This document shows, piece after piece, positions 42,146 to 54,744 of a DNA stretch of 64,000 nt; the first letter of the stretch is position 1, and every line of letters begins with the position of its first letter. The stretch is from Rhizoctonia solani. Its lineage: Eukaryota; Basidiomycota; Agaricomycetes; Cantharellales; Ceratobasidiaceae. The position numbers were made by a program, and so were the translations under genes. Below the pieces are notes generated by a model. That model saw only the letters and a list, made by a program, of their open reading frames with translations, had not been told where the DNA came from and made no database searches. The stretch is from the NCBI RefSeq assembly GCF_016906535.1, contig NC_057372.1, positions 353,501 to 417,500 on the forward strand. Direction: 5' to 3'.

Positions 42146-45114
42146 ATGTTTGATTCGATTGCTTCTGCTGCGCTTGTTGCGCTGCTTGCGGTCCCAGCTC
42201 GGGCACAATGGACGTTGACACTGGGAGGCACCACTGGTGTGTAAGTAGAAGTATACATCCAATGTATTTCTTGGAACTAATGTACTCGTAGCTCTGCCAT
42301 GCAAATGACTGTCGCGACTGAGACCAATGTCGTAGTCATTGATAAATATGAGCAGAATCCATTGCGCGACGCCTCGGGCGATCATTCCTTGGGCTCGATA
42401 TACTCGACTGATTCGAATACAGTGCGACCCCTGAACATCAAAACCAACAGTTTTTGCGCTACCGGGACGTGGCTGAGCAACGGGACCTGTAAGTAGTCGC
42501 CCGGTATTCGAGTTATTCGCCGGTATCTATCGTGTTAACTGGATAATCCACAGTGGTGAACGCTGGAGGAAACCCACGTGTCGACATAGGAGGCGGCAGC
42601 TCTGCAAACGGACTTCAAGGTACGTTTACGTCCCTCTTGGTTACAGGCGGCTGCAAGCGGGCGGTGGCGATTTGTCTCTTTTTCGTCTTGGGGAGCTCGT
42701 TTCGCAATTGGCAGCTCAGGTCTTCTATCATCGCCGATCTGTTCGCCCTGCTGCCTTTCTCGATCATTTGTATTTGTCATGGCGTTGCTCCTTTTCGGTT
42801 TATTCGTGTTGTGAACAACCACCGACGTATACGTATTCCTCCAGGACTTCGACAATTCAATCCATGCAACGATGGAAATTGTGATATATACGAGAGTCCT
42901 TCGGTACATAACTGTCTTTATCTCTAAATTTGATTCGCTAAAGTCAAGTCATATCCAGCGCATCCGACTTACGTCCTCCCGCTGGTACCCCTCCTCGTGC
43001 CGTCTCTCTGATGGATCTGCTATTATTGTTGGTGGGGCTTATGGAGGTGAGTGTAGGCTAGGGCAAGACTAGGCACATATCTGATGGAGGTTTCTTTCCA
43101 GGCGGATGGACTAATTTCGATGCACTGAACAACCCGACATATGAGTTCTACCCCCCAAAGAATATTAATGGCTTTAATGGTATGTAGCGGCATTGTTACG
43201 TCTTCGGTGGGGGACTTATCTGGATCAATGGTATTAGGGTTACAAATTCCGATGAAGTTTTGCTAGACAGTAAGTAATAAACGCGTGCTTGTGAATCACA
43301 TACCAATCTGTCGAATCTGATAGCTTTACCGCACAACATGTTTCCTCATGTTATGTGAGTAGGGGCCTGATGTAGTCACGAGCTAGGCAGCTAACGCACC
43401 TTTGATATTAGTCTATTGCCCGACAACCAGCTATTTATGGCTGCGAACTCTAAAGCGAGTAGGTTGCTTTCAGTACATTGTACTTGCTTTCACAGCTGAC
43501 GTATATCTAGTGAAATTTAACTGGGAGACGAACACGGAGACCCGCCTCCCCGATCTTCCTAATAAACAAATAACTGTTTATCCCATGAGCGCACCGGGTA
43601 CGTAGCTCGGTTCGATACCGTAGGTAAAATTGTGTTAACCAAGCCACAGCTGTTCTCCTTCCCCTGACTTGGGAAAATAACTATAAGCCCGAGGTTGTTA
43701 TATTTGGCGGATCTCAGCTTGCGTGAGTCACTCCAACAAGTGTACCTTTCTTGGAAATCTCAGTGATACCTCAGGGATACGGTGAAGGAGAACGAAGTCA
43801 GTTCTCAATCCCCGACAAGTAAACAGGCATCGAGAATTGCACTAGATGCAGCTGGCATCGCGAATGGCTGGAGTTATGACGAAATGCCAGAGGGCCGCGG
43901 TACGTCTGATTATCGATTTTATACTACCGCGGTCTTCTGATTGCTCTCACGTTGCTTTTATCTGCATTCTCGGGGCAATTCGAATACCATTCGGTCCCGT
44001 CGATTTTGATGTCGCTTCAAACCGTGCTCTTTTCAAATCATTCCCGTTACTCAGTCATGGCCGATGCTACTATTCTGCCCGACGGAAAGGTATTGATTAT
44101 GAACGGGGCTAAGACTGGGACTGCAGGATACGGAAATGTTCCGGATCAGGTAGATTTGCTCAATATCCGATTCCTATTGGGAGTTTGGGACTAAATGAAT
44201 GTCGCAGATTGGTCAATCGAACGCCGACAATCCAGCCTTCACCCCGGTCCTTTATGACCCTGCTGCACCAGCTGGGAGCAGATTTTCCTCCGCCGGAATG
44301 CCCACATCTAACATCGCACGTCTGTATCACTCTGTTTCGTGAGTCAACCGCAGCTGCGATGCTCGCGAAAGCGAAGCTAATTTTCTTTATCGCTTGTAGG
44401 ACTTTATTACCGGATGGTCGTGTCATGATCGCCGGGTCGAACCCAAATGCCGACGTTGAAACTCGTCCGTACAAAACTGAGTATCAAGTCGAGTATATCA
44501 GCCCGGTAAGGCAATCAAGTGTTGCGTTATATGGGTGTATTCTGACTCTGGCGCAATTTTAGCCATACATGACCAAGACCCGCCCGACTTATACCGGGTT
44601 GCCAGCCGCATGGAACTATGGCCAGAACATAACCTTGAGCGTTACATTGCCAGCTTCGTTGAACCCTCCTTCTATAACCGTCTCGCTCATGGATCTCGGA
44701 TTCTCAACACACGGTGTACACAGTAAGAGCATACTATTATCCAAACACCATGGCGACTGATTTTTTTATGTTTAGTGGACATGCGCATGATCAAACTCAA
44801 GGCTACTCTATCTTCCAACCGCAAGAGCCTGGTTATTACCGGTCCTCCAAATGCTTCCAGTGCGTATTTTCGTCCTCTGATGCCGTTCAATGCAGTTGTT
44901 AATATTTGTTGCTCTAGTCTATCCCCCGGGTCCTGCTTGGGTTTATGTTTTGAGTAATGGTGTTCCTTCCAAAGCTCAAAAAGTTTTGATCGGCACTGGC
45001 GCTTCACCTCCAGTCAACCAAGGCGCTATTGACAAGTAAGTTTTATTGGAAGTTTTTTTTCTTGTACCGTACTGATCCGGATGTAGTATGCTCGCACTTA
45101 CCGGTGGGCCATAA
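42146..45114 (+). CDS. Glyoxal-oxidase-type copper radical oxidase 1 (secreted)
   Basis: Extracellular enzyme that oxidises small aldehydes to acids and makes hydrogen peroxide, supporting peroxidases. Signal peptide [21 protein letters not shown], then [18 protein letters not shown]. The active-site residues of the family are visible: Cys in [15 protein letters not shown] (Tyr-Cys cofactor), Tyr in [14 protein letters not shown], Tyr-His in RLYHSV, and His in FSTHGVHM. A C-terminal domain runs [27 protein letters not shown] and the gene ends [13 protein letters not shown]. I place about 18 GT-AG introns with consistent phases, most of 50-65 nt but two of 225 nt (42,620-42,844) and about 150 nt (near 43,900-44,051). 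Exon joins restore a continuous frame throughout. Alternative: another copper radical oxidase subfamily with the same fold; substrate not proven. Confidence 0.88.
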
Positions 45115-46779
45115 AGGCAACTCTTACACTTTCTTTTGGGTTATTAAATTATCGGACTCTGTAAACTGCGGTTCACACGTTGCATTCTGCGTACCTTGCA
45201 CTGCTATTGTGCTATCCGCTCCTTTCCACTTACTCGTTCGCTTGGACTGACGCTCTTTTTAATTTCGCTTGCTCGGCTTTTTGTTTTTGTTTGATACTTG
45301 AAGTTGAAATACATCCTCCTGATAACGACTCGGCTGTGTGGAAGAGTTGACTATTGATTGGTAGATTGCAAGTTGGTTAAAATTATATCAAAAGGGTAAT
45401 TTACAAGTTCAACTACATATTTGTCCTTGATTCAAGTGCTGAGATCAAAGAATCTGGATGAAATACAATGAACAACTTGTAGTCGGTCAGCCAAAGTTAT
45501 CTTGCCCTGGGGCCTATGCCATATGTCTCGCTGAGCTCATGCTATAGAGACGCACCATGAATACGATGGGTGTTTGGCTCCACTAAAAAATTACATCTAT
45601 CCCATGGCCTCCATCTGCGGGTACCTACTGGATATAAATTTATTTTCAGTGTTTGGTACTTGGCCTTCAAGCCAGATTCCGATAATGATTCTCTTTTTGA
45701 AAGTCAGAAGGGAATACTTGTCAATGACACCTTCTGACTCGCTCTACTTTGAGCAACCGGTTTGCTTTCAAAACGACCTATTCCTGAGGCGGCTTGGCTT
45801 TTAAAGCATGAGATTGAGTAGAAAGTCGGGTTCCTCTGATACTCAGGAAGCAGCATCACGCATGCGTTCTCTTATCCCCGTCCTTCATTATTAGCTCGTA
45901 GTAGCACGGATATCGTAAGTATCATTCATATAGAGTTCAGGTGTTTTGATTGCCAGTTGTCACACCAAAATATGCGTGACAAAGACTCTACAACTTTCAT
46001 TATGCCATATGACTCGGCTGATTGCTCGTCGAAAAAGATCGTCGTCGCAAAGTTCTTTTGACCACAATTTGCAATTCAAAGAATAATTTCGGTCGTCGAT
46101 CGAGGCACACGTGCCTGGAGCTACTGGCCGTGGACTTGCAGCTCCGAAGTGTTTTCTTCCTCTCAATATGAGCCAGCTTTCCTCTACTTATCTAATGGAC
46201 CTTGGCAGAGCTTAGCTTGGCTGCTATATCCACGGCACCTGTTCACAACCCATTCTAGCATTGAGTTGTCCTAATGACTGTGGCTTCATTTCCATCCAGT
46301 TGATAAAAGTCGACTTAAGCTTGGATAAACTACTTTTCCTAACTCCTTTCTATCTCTGGGATGCTTGTTTCACTTGCTTTAACCGTAGTGATAATAGTCT
46401 TGATGACTCCTTCGAACGTGAAGCAGAGCATATCCGAGGGCAGCTCAAGTGACGTACGTCTCATTAGTATGTCTGATAATTAAAGATAGTTACCTATTCG
46501 TTACATATAACCTTTTGTCCCATCCCAAAGCTACTGTCAGCCGTTGTTTCAATCCCACAGGCTGGGCGCGACGGCCGAGGCTTGGATGTTATTCTATCGC
46601 TTCTGGAACACTTCCCTGCACTTTTTGCTTTCATCTCTGCGACTAGCCACTTGGATTAGAACTGCTTGTACATTCATGTAGCTTATCGGCTTGTGCTCCA
46701 CTCGGACCTATTTTCTGCCTGAGCTTACTACAACACGCGCGGGGCTATGCACCCTCAGCAAATTGTAGTCTACCATAGG
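45115..46779. other. Intergenic region
   Basis: 3' flank of oxidase 1 and unassigned sequence. Short open frames have no recognisable motif. Some of it may be more of the decayed oxidase copy that follows, but I could not align it. Confidence 0.35.
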
Positions 46780-47150
46780 GTTCGGCCCCAACGCGATTAT
46801 GGTGGGGTTGGAAAACAAATCCCACAGGCATGTCGGATTCATGTATCCTGGCCTTTACCGCTCGATTGCTAGTCTTCCCTGATGTCTATATCAGGATCGC
46901 TGACTCTAACCCGAGCGTATAGGGTTGAGTATCGGGGTAATGATATCAACCCAGTAAGTTTACGTACAATGTCTAGCACTCGTCGCGTTTGCTATTACAT
47001 CCATTTAGCCGTGCGCATGCGGGCGCCCGATTTTCACGGGTCTTCCAGAAAAGTGGAATATTGGTCAAGTCCCCATCATCGCCGTTATACTTCCTGGAAC
47101 CCTGGATGATTCGGCCATCAGAGTTGGGTTTTTGCACACGGTGTACATGT
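46780..47150 (+). pseudogene. Relic of a third glyoxal-oxidase-type gene
   Basis: Fragments align in order with the C-terminal third of the two flanking genes: GMSDSC...LYRSIA (where the others have GMPTSN...LYHSVS), then IRIADSNPSV...RVEYRGNDINP (others [10 protein letters not shown]...QVEYISP), a GTAAG intron start, then RPIFTGLPEKWNIGQVPIIAVILPGTLDDSAIRVGFLHTVYM (others [27 protein letters not shown]...[13 protein letters not shown]). The catalytic His of YHSV is lost (YRSI) and the frame is broken. No N-terminal part was found. Confidence 0.7.
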
Positions 47151-48524
47151 AAGCTCCCCGGTCGATTCTCTTGTCTTTTTGTATGAGGTTGCGTACTCAT
47201 GGATGGCCTTCACTCGGTCGGCTAGAGGCTTTTGATCAGCAAAGGAGGCTCCACACCGGTAAGTCACAGCATTGTCAATTAGTGAGCCCTGACGAGTATC
47301 TATAACTGATATAAGAGCAGTTCGCTCCCGAGTACAAGGGGTCCGTGATCACAGTCTTTTGTGCTTTCCTCTCCTTTCTTCCGGGGGTGATGAGCTGAGC
47401 TATACGTGGCAGCTCTATCTCGTAACTTATGTATCAATTTAAGCCACAAAGCATCCACCCACAGGGTGTTGTTTTGCAAACAATGAAGCCACAAAAGGGC
47501 GACACCAAATTGATAACTTTCCAAGAAATTTGTCTGAAGTACATTACATCCGAACGTAAGGTCAATTACACGTGTTTCAATGTCTTGGAGTAGCTATTCG
47601 AATATAACGGCAGCTTGGTTCCTGAGCTCTGTGGAATCATCGTTCCAGTGCTAACGTGACCAGAGCTTAACCCAGGCTTCTGAGACTGGAAAGGGAGCGC
47701 TAATACGAATATGCAACGGCAACGCATACAAATTGAAATCGCATGGATTTCATAGAGCGGATGAATTTCGTGTTGATGACACAGTATACGGTCTATACTT
47801 CCCACAAAAGTTCGGGATAAACCAATATTCACATCATCGGCAGGGGCGCCGTCATCTACGTGGGAATGAAGAAATGGACATAACCAAGTTATTAAGGTCT
47901 ATAATTACTGGATTAGAGAGAGGAAATATTCGAGAATACACCCTTTGTCGACATCATGTATTATGACGGGAACATATATGCTCAATGTGTTTTGGTCCCA
48001 GATCTTGAATATCGCAAGGGAAATGTAGTCGGAATGGATAAACTATTATCCCAATTCGGGGTCGACTAGACTAGGAACTATCTGGATAAGCTGTTCTAGA
48101 TGTGGTTAGGAAGATGTTTGTATCAGAGTCTCCAAGGATTGGGAAGATTGGGCTAGAAGCAGTTTGTAGTATGAGCATTCTGGCTGGAAGCTGACGTTCC
48201 TAAAGTCATGTACATGGAATGAGACGGCCGATGCCACGTGACTCAGGCACTGGGGACGCCGGGAAAGCAAGGAACCCGGCTGTAACATGAAACTCGCGAT
48301 CCGCCATGTGCGGTTGCCGCTGCACGTCGCTCAGCTTCCTTTGATATCATCAGGATTAAAAGCTATGGCTGCGCTCCGACCTCGAACTCTAACGTCTCCT
48401 TTCCTTCCCCTCTTTTCTTTTTCTTTTTCTCTCCTGGTTTCGGTCGATTCGTTTCTGTTACCCGAGGACATTCATTTTGTCCCATCTCACTCTTTAGAGT
48501 TGAATCCTAGTATCAATATCAATA
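47151..48524. other. Intergenic region
   Basis: No recognisable gene. CT-rich sequence at 48,370-48,470 (TTTCCTTCCCCTCTTTTC) directly precedes the next ATG and is typical of a basidiomycete promoter/leader. Confidence 0.4.
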
Positions 48525-51155
48525 ATGGCTTGGTCCACTTTTACTCTTCTCGCGTTTATTCCATGCCTCTTCGCATCGGCACGTGGGGCGTGGACGCTGA
48601 ATCAGCCCGGTACGACTGGCGTGTAAGTAATCTATCCAAACTACCTTCAAGCTGAGTTATATCGTTAAATTATAGTGGGGCGATGCAAATCGCAGTTGTC
48701 AGCTCGGACACTGTACTTATCATTGATAAAATTGAAAATAACCCCCTCAAAGACGCGGAAGGGAAGCCCGCCTGGGCATCTGTCTATTCGCTCAAGAGTC
48801 ACACTGCTCGGCCTCTCAAGCTCGTAACCAACAGTTTCTGTGCTGGCGGTGGATGGCTCTCTAACGGTACTAGTGCGTGCCTGATCTTCCTCCTGATGCT
48901 CACGTAACGTTGCTTATACCTTTGATGTGAAACCTTTGTAGTGGTCAACATTGGGGGCAACCCCGTTGTCGAGTCCGGCGGAGGAAAGGCAGAAAATGGA
49001 TTGCAAGGTGTTCGGCTCTACAACCCTTGTGCTGAAAACGAGAACTGCGAGATTTTCGAGAGCCCTAACGTATGCTATCAGCGTTGATCCTTTGCGCCCA
49101 TTCTGACCTCGTGGTAGCGAATCCGTTTGACCTCTGCTCGTTGGTACCCCTCCGGAGCTCGCTTGTCTGATGGCTCACTTTTGATCATCGGTGGTGCATA
49201 CGGAGGTAAAATTAAGGTTCACTGTCTATCATTGCATCGCTGACTGTTTGATAAGGCGGCTGGACAAACTTTAAGGAATTGAATAATCCGACATACGAGT
49301 TTTATCCTCCAAAAAATATAAATGGATTCAACGGTATGTCTTGTAACAGCCATTTCGTGAAAATATCTAATGCCATTGTAGGGTTGCAAATCCCCAGTCA
49401 ATTCCTGGTCGACAGTACGCCCATAAACCTTGGTGGTGTACAGATCCCGCTGATAGTTCCTTTTAGCCCTTCCACACAACCTTTTCCCACATGTCTTTGC
49501 ATTGCCAAACAACCAAATTTTCGTTGCTGCGAATAACAAGACAAGTACGCCCTCAAACATTCGGCTAACTAAGTCCAACTCACCGATTTGATAGTGATGC
49601 TCGATTGGCAACGCAACGTTGAGACCCGCCTTCCGGATCTTCCCAACGGTCAACGAATTACGTATCCGATGAGTGGCGCTGGCGTGATGCTCCCTCTTCG
49701 ATGGGATAAAGCCTTTGCTGCGGAAATCCTGATGTGTGGCGGCTCGGATACCGAGTAAGTTTGTGCTGGTTCACAGTTTTCTGAAGGGTGTTGAGGTGTT
49801 GGGTTTTAGTGACCGGGTGAAGGATACCGACTTAAGCGCCAAGACCACTCCTGGGAGTTCACAGTGCTCGAGAATGGTCCTCAACAACCGGGGTATAAAG
49901 AAGGTTAGCATAGCATAAACCCAAACCACATGGGCACTGACCAGTGGTTTAATTTCGTACATCATCGCGTTCGTTCTCGGTGCTTGGTTGTGTGACCCTT
50001 GAAACTTCCACAACGTTCGGTATTCGGAAATATAGGGTTGGCAAGTCGAAAAGCTTCCAACACCATGGAGTATGTTACTGCTTCCTCTATCTGTGCTTTG
50101 ATACTGAGCCACGACTTTAGTGATGCCCGAGGGTGTTTTGCTGCCAACTGGCCAGGTATTGATTATCAACGGTGCATCGACCGGAACCGCCGGATATGCA
50201 AACTTGAAGGACCAAGTTGGAGTTTCGAACGCAGACAACCCAGTTTTCCAGCCTGTCTTGTATGACCCTGATGCACCTGCCGGAAAGAGATTCTCAAGGG
50301 AAGGTTTGCCGACTAGTAACATCCCCAGAATGTACCACTCCGTTGCGTAAGTATCATGGTATTCCAATTAAGAACTGGAATTGACATTACCAAAAGCACG
50401 CTCCTTCCGAGCGGAGCTATCTTCGTTGCTGGCTCGAACCCGAACGAGGATGTAACAGAGAGGACTTACGGTACCGAGTATAGGACTGAGATTCTCTATC
50501 CTGTGAGCCCCTTACCCTTGCGTTCTCTGTTCTTACTCATTTTCTGGATGTAGGATTACATGTCTAAGCCGCGTCCGGTAATCACCCGTGTCCCCGATAA
50601 CATCGAATACAATCGCTTCAACAGGGTTATCTTCAGCATGCCTGGAGCCAAGCGAAGCCATCGTCGCGGCATCTTTGATTTCTTTTTCAAGAAGGTTGAA
50701 GTAGTGTTGATGGACTTTGGATTTGCCACACACGGCGTGCATAGTACGTTCTCATTTTAGTCCTCTGAAGGCTCGAAATTAAAAATCATTGGCATTAGTG
50801 GATCAACGCCTTGTGTCACTCGCTACTTTCACCTACGGAAAGCGACACCTCCAATTCCAGGGACCCCCCAACCCTAATGGTGCGTTCGGGAGCTATCTTA
50901 GCATTCAGGCTTTCTCTGATTATGACTATAGTCTATCCTCCTGGGCCCGCCTGGCTCTTTGTCATCGTTGACGGTGTTCCATCTGAGGCTGTCAAGGTCA
51001 TGGTCGGCGAAGGGCGCTCCCCGCCAGTTGATCTGGGCGCCATTGAGAAGTAAGCTTTTGTGTGGTACCGTTAGGAGTATGCGTTGATTAGAGAATATAG
51101 TATGCTGGCTAACACCGGGAACCCTGTCCCCATCGAAGCTCTTCAGCACGCGTGA
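48525..51155 (+). CDS. Glyoxal-oxidase-type copper radical oxidase 2 (secreted)
   Basis: Tandem paralogue of the gene at 42,146. Signal peptide [22 protein letters not shown], then [18 protein letters not shown]. Active-site motifs [15 protein letters not shown] (Cys), [14 protein letters not shown] (Tyr), RMYHSVA (Tyr-His) and FATHGVHMDQRLVSL (His) are all present. It ends [22 protein letters not shown]. Introns are GT-AG with phases matching the paralogue at most sites. It lacks the 225-nt intron of copy 1 ([11 protein letters not shown] is uninterrupted) but has its own intron of about 135 nt near 49,902-50,037. Where copy 1 has MPEGRV-MADA this copy reads LPTPW-MMPEG, possibly a CGG to TGG change. 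A Lys/Arg-rich insert ([15 protein letters not shown]) lies before [10 protein letters not shown]. Expected role as for copy 1. Confidence 0.88.
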
Positions 51156-52206
51156 AATGCCTCTTCGGGAGCAAGAGTTTCACCTGTCTAACCTTGGAGT
51201 AACAATCTCCCTGGTAGACTCCCATTTATTCATACGGACTTAATTCTGGATACAATTAACGAATTGCATATTGGACACTTTTACGACCTACTTCCTTCAA
51301 CACTTGTTGTTTTTTATGGACACCTTGATGGACATTTTTACTTCGAATATTCTATAGCCACGTGAGGCCTCTTTTCTTTCGCATTAGCCCGTGTGCTGGG
51401 AATTTGTTGTTTTTTCTTCACTTCTTGGGAATTCTTGGGACACTTGTTACATGCTCACCGTCATTCAGATGTTACAAATCGAATAGTTGCTACATTGTCT
51501 CAGAACATGCCCCTCTGTTCCTCTCCTCAAGGATCGAAACAAGAGTATTTGTAACAAAATTTAGCTCGCATGGCTGGAGGGTTTTTGACATGCGTTAGTT
51601 ATATGCGCACAAATACCCAGTACGTGCAGTTGCAATAATGCTGAGGTAGCATATGATCGCCAAATATACGGTTCGAATGTTCTTCAGATTTCTCAAAATA
51701 GTCAAATTAGGTAATTCGCCGATTTAAACCAACTGAGTGCACCTCATCTTCATTTTGGCGCAAGGCTTGGATAGATATAGTAAAATACTCCAATATCCGA
51801 AACGCTAGCTGAACAAGACCTCCGGGTTATGGTCAATAAAGAAGAGCCAATTTGTGTATTTCTACTGCTCAGGATGATGGCCTGGACCTGCCGATATCAT
51901 CCACACAGCGGTATTCGAAATCGTCTCGGATGAACTCCGCATAAACTGTATGTCGACCTCGCCAGCTCAGTCTCTTGCGGTCGTGACCAGTCAGATGTTC
52001 TCCGTGTTTCCCCCTAGCGAATCGGATTTTTTAACGAGTACGGTTCTATAAGAAGATCAAAGCTTCACAATACTCGATATTTTCGCAACGGTGGGATGTC
52101 GGGAACAAATGGAAATTATTGGGTATAAAATACAAGTAGCGTGAGCAACTCCTCTATAAGAATAGCTTCTCGTGTCTGCCAGCAGATCGTTCTATTTTTT
52201 CCTATC
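51156..52206. other. Intergenic region
   Basis: No gene, LTR or RNA gene recognised. TATAAGAAG near 52,047 and TATAAAATAC near 52,125, within 160 bases of the next ATG, are candidate core promoter elements of the esterase gene. Confidence 0.4.
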
Positions 52207-53594
52207 ATGATGAAGGGATCACTTGCGGTCGCATTGCTGGCGAGTGTAGTATCGGCAGCATCGCCAGTCGTTGTGCTCCCCAACGCTAAGCTGCTCCATA
52301 AACACGGGAGGTGGGACGCAAATAATGGAACCTGGTATGTACTAGCTCGGTGTTCCAACGCCGGTACTAATACATAAGCTTCAAAGGTGGCCTGGCTCAG
52401 GCTTCAAACTCGTTGCTTCAAACTTAACATCTTTTGACCTGAGGCTTGGGTGGGAAGGTACCAACTGGCCTTCAGTCGCAATCAGCTTAAGTGTAGATTA
52501 CGAACCCTTCAAGCAGCTTAATGTTTCGGGTGGGGTAAACTCTATCCCCATCCCTGTTGCTCCCGCGAACAAGAGCCGAGTTGTAAGGATCAATGTTCAA
52601 GCCTCGACCGGTACTCGTATGCAGCTTGACCAGATTGAACTTAACGAGGTTGGCTGTACCGCAGGATTTATCTTATCACGTTGGGACTAAATGAATGTGA
52701 CATAGGGTGCTAAAGTCAAGGAGTACAAGCCTTCGCCTCTTCGTTTCCAATTCATTGGCGATTCACTCTCGGCAGGGTACTTGAACCCTAATGGGGTGAA
52801 TGACTGCTGGACCTTTTTGTCCTCTCAAGAGTTCAAGGCCGAGCACAACATTATGGCACAGTCGGGTGCTTGTCTGACGGTGGGGATTCTTAAGCTAAGG
52901 TTTTAACGTGATCTTATTTCTTTTCAGGATAAAGAGTGCTTTAGCAATATCCACGGGCTGTCTTACCAGTACTTCGTCACTGAGGACACTACTTATCGTT
53001 GGGATTCCAATCATAACTATACCACACCTTGGGATTTCAAACGTGATCTCGCTCCCTCGCATATTATCATCTACATTGGGTAGGTTTGGTTCTCTTGACT
53101 TGGTATTTATATTAATCGGTGTTCGCAGTGCCAACGATAACTCTAATAACGTCACTCCTGCCGATTTTACCCAAGAACTGATCAAATTCACCATCCGCCT
53201 GCGCACTCTATACCCCAAACAACCTTTCCTAGTCTTTACTCCTTGGGGATGGAGTGATGGTTCTGGACCATTCTGGCCATTTTATCCAGGGGTATACGAG
53301 GACGTTGTCAAGAACAGGTTAGTGTCACACTCATGCTTCCTGGACAATTACCAATAGAATATAGGACTTTATCCGGCGACAAGAACGTTTTCCTCGTCAA
53401 CACTACGGGGTGGCTTCAACAAAGTGGCGTAAGTGTGCATACTACTCGCATGGCTCGTCCTAATGTCTCCTTTGAAGGTTATCCCAGGGGACGGTCACCC
53501 TAATCCTCTCGGACAACAGCAAATCCAGGCCAAATTTAGCGAATGGTTGAAAGCCTTTGGTGTGAAGCCAAGGAGTAAATGGGAAACCCAATGA
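52207..53594 (+). CDS. Secreted GDSL/SGNH carbohydrate esterase (CE2-like)
   Basis: Signal peptide MMKGSLAVALLASVVSAA. An N-terminal beta-rich domain (WPGSGFKLVASNLTSFDLRLGW to RMQLDQIELNE) is followed by an SGNH hydrolase domain. Block I is FIGDSLSAG (nucleophile Ser), block III GANDNSNN (oxyanion Asn), block V PGDGHPNPLG (catalytic Asp-His). This two-domain order fits family CE2 deacetylases, which remove acetyl groups from plant cell-wall sugars; CE3-like or other SGNH esterases are alternatives. Introns are GT-AG: 52,335-52,386; one ending at about 52,707 after ELNE; one after SGACLT; one after HIIIYIG; one after VVKNR; one after LQQSG. Every join keeps the frame. The stop is at 53,592-53,594. 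It lies downstream of the oxidases on the same strand. Confidence 0.88.
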
Positions 53595-53820
53595 GTATAG
53601 TGATGTAATTAGACGATGAGTTTGTATGATGGGAATATTGTTAAAATCAAGGCGGGTTGGGTGATGAACGTGCAAGCGAGTCTAAAGCGCCTGTGACAGA
53701 CTATGCGCGCAGTCTTGGAGGATCAAATCCGTGCACAACAAATGAGTGTAAGCATAACTGTATAGCTATTTGCTTATCAGGGCTACGTGGGCCTATGTAG
53801 GAGCTTGTCAGCTGAGACGA

Positions 53821-53933
53821 GAGCAGGGCGCGTAGTGGAGTGGTTACCACGTTGGTCTTCGATTGAAGCGTTCCCGTAGTAATGCGTTTATCTAGTCAAC
53901 CAAAGTTCGTCGGTTCGATCCCGGCCGTGCTCG
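53821..53933 (+). tRNA. tRNA-Arg (anticodon TCG) with 35-nt intron
   Basis: The T-arm GTCGG-TTCGATC-CCGGC holds a perfect box B (GGTTCGATCCC). The D-arm region CGTAGTGGAGTGGTTACCACG holds box A. The anticodon stem is TTGGT/ACCAA with loop CT-TCG-A, and an intron at 53,863-53,897 sits at the usual place one base after the anticodon. Acceptor GAGCAGG pairs with CGTGCTC except for one G-G mismatch, with G as discriminator. Removing the intron leaves 78 nt. The identity rests on my folding by eye; the acceptor mismatch leaves some doubt about whether it is functional. Confidence 0.8.
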
Positions 53934-53938
53934 CAGTG

Positions 53939-53946
53939 CTTTTTTG
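53939..53946 (+). terminator. RNA polymerase III terminator
   Basis: A run of T residues (GCTTTTTTG) starts within ten bases of the tRNA 3' end, as expected for pol III. Confidence 0.7.
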
Positions 53947-54109
53947 AATCAGATTCCCAATCTCGACCTCCAAAGGTCTGGCTCATCAATACCCAGTTCT
54001 ATGATACATGGCTTGATTATAATGTAAAGGCGTAAATACAGGTGTACTTGTTCCAACTGTACCTAATCTCTTTTTCATTCACAATCCCACTGATATGTTG
54101 CCGGTATCT

Positions 54110-54149
54110 GTTGTGCCTCTACTTGTCTCACAGTCTGTTGCTGATAGGG
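54110..54149 (+). repeat. LTR-III fragment
   Basis: About 40 bases (CTCTACTTGTCTCACAGTC and on) match the LTR-III block TCTACCTGTCTCATAGTC at 31,210-31,240, then end at an LTR-I start. Confidence 0.5.
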
Positions 54150-54446
54150 TGTCCTAGACTTTGTCTTGGACTAGGTGGGGGGTGGCCCTTGTGGCCAACT
54201 AAGTACAAGTGGAAGTAAGGGAACCTCTTAACGCAGCAACAAGCAACTATACAATGGTGAGCACAACACATAAGGTGTTAGCAAGCTAAGTATTTACAGT
54301 GGCAAGCTGCTGAAGGCAGTAGGATCCATACTAAGTGCTAACCTGAGTGGACTAGCTTGCACCATATGGACTAAGTGGGTGTCAACAAGAGTAATGTAGA
54401 CCTGTTGTAAGATAGTCTACATGCTAGCAGGCAGGTGCTTAAGGAC
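54150..54446 (-). repeat. LTR-I fragment
   Basis: It begins TGTCCTAGACTTTG and follows the LTR-I pattern for about 300 bases until another LTR-I starts at 54,447. The rest was not found. Confidence 0.65.
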
Positions 54447-54744
54447 TGTCCTAGACATTGTCTGTGACAGGGTAGGCTGGCACTTGCAGCTGTGTAGCTA
54501 CAAGTGAAACAAGAAAACTGCTTAAGGCAATGACAACCAACTATACTATGGCAACTAACTGACTAATCATGACAAGCAAGCCACTTGAGGTGGCAACAAG
54601 CTATCTAAGTACAGTGAAAAGGTTGCTTAAGGTGGTGGTAAGTGTAATCTAAGTACTAAAGTGGGACTGGGCCTAATGCCCATGTGGATTGGGGATGACA
54701 ACAAGAGGTAATTGACCTGGTTTTTGCCATGGTTGATCACTGTC
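54447..54744 (-). repeat. LTR-I fragment
   Basis: It begins TGTCCTAGACATTG and ends where a plus-strand LTR-I begins, just after the decayed AGGTAATTGACCTGG block. Confidence 0.65.

Noticed and set aside
45574..45804. Small gene between the oxidases
   Set aside because: No recognisable domain, no intron pattern and no similarity to neighbours; unsupported.
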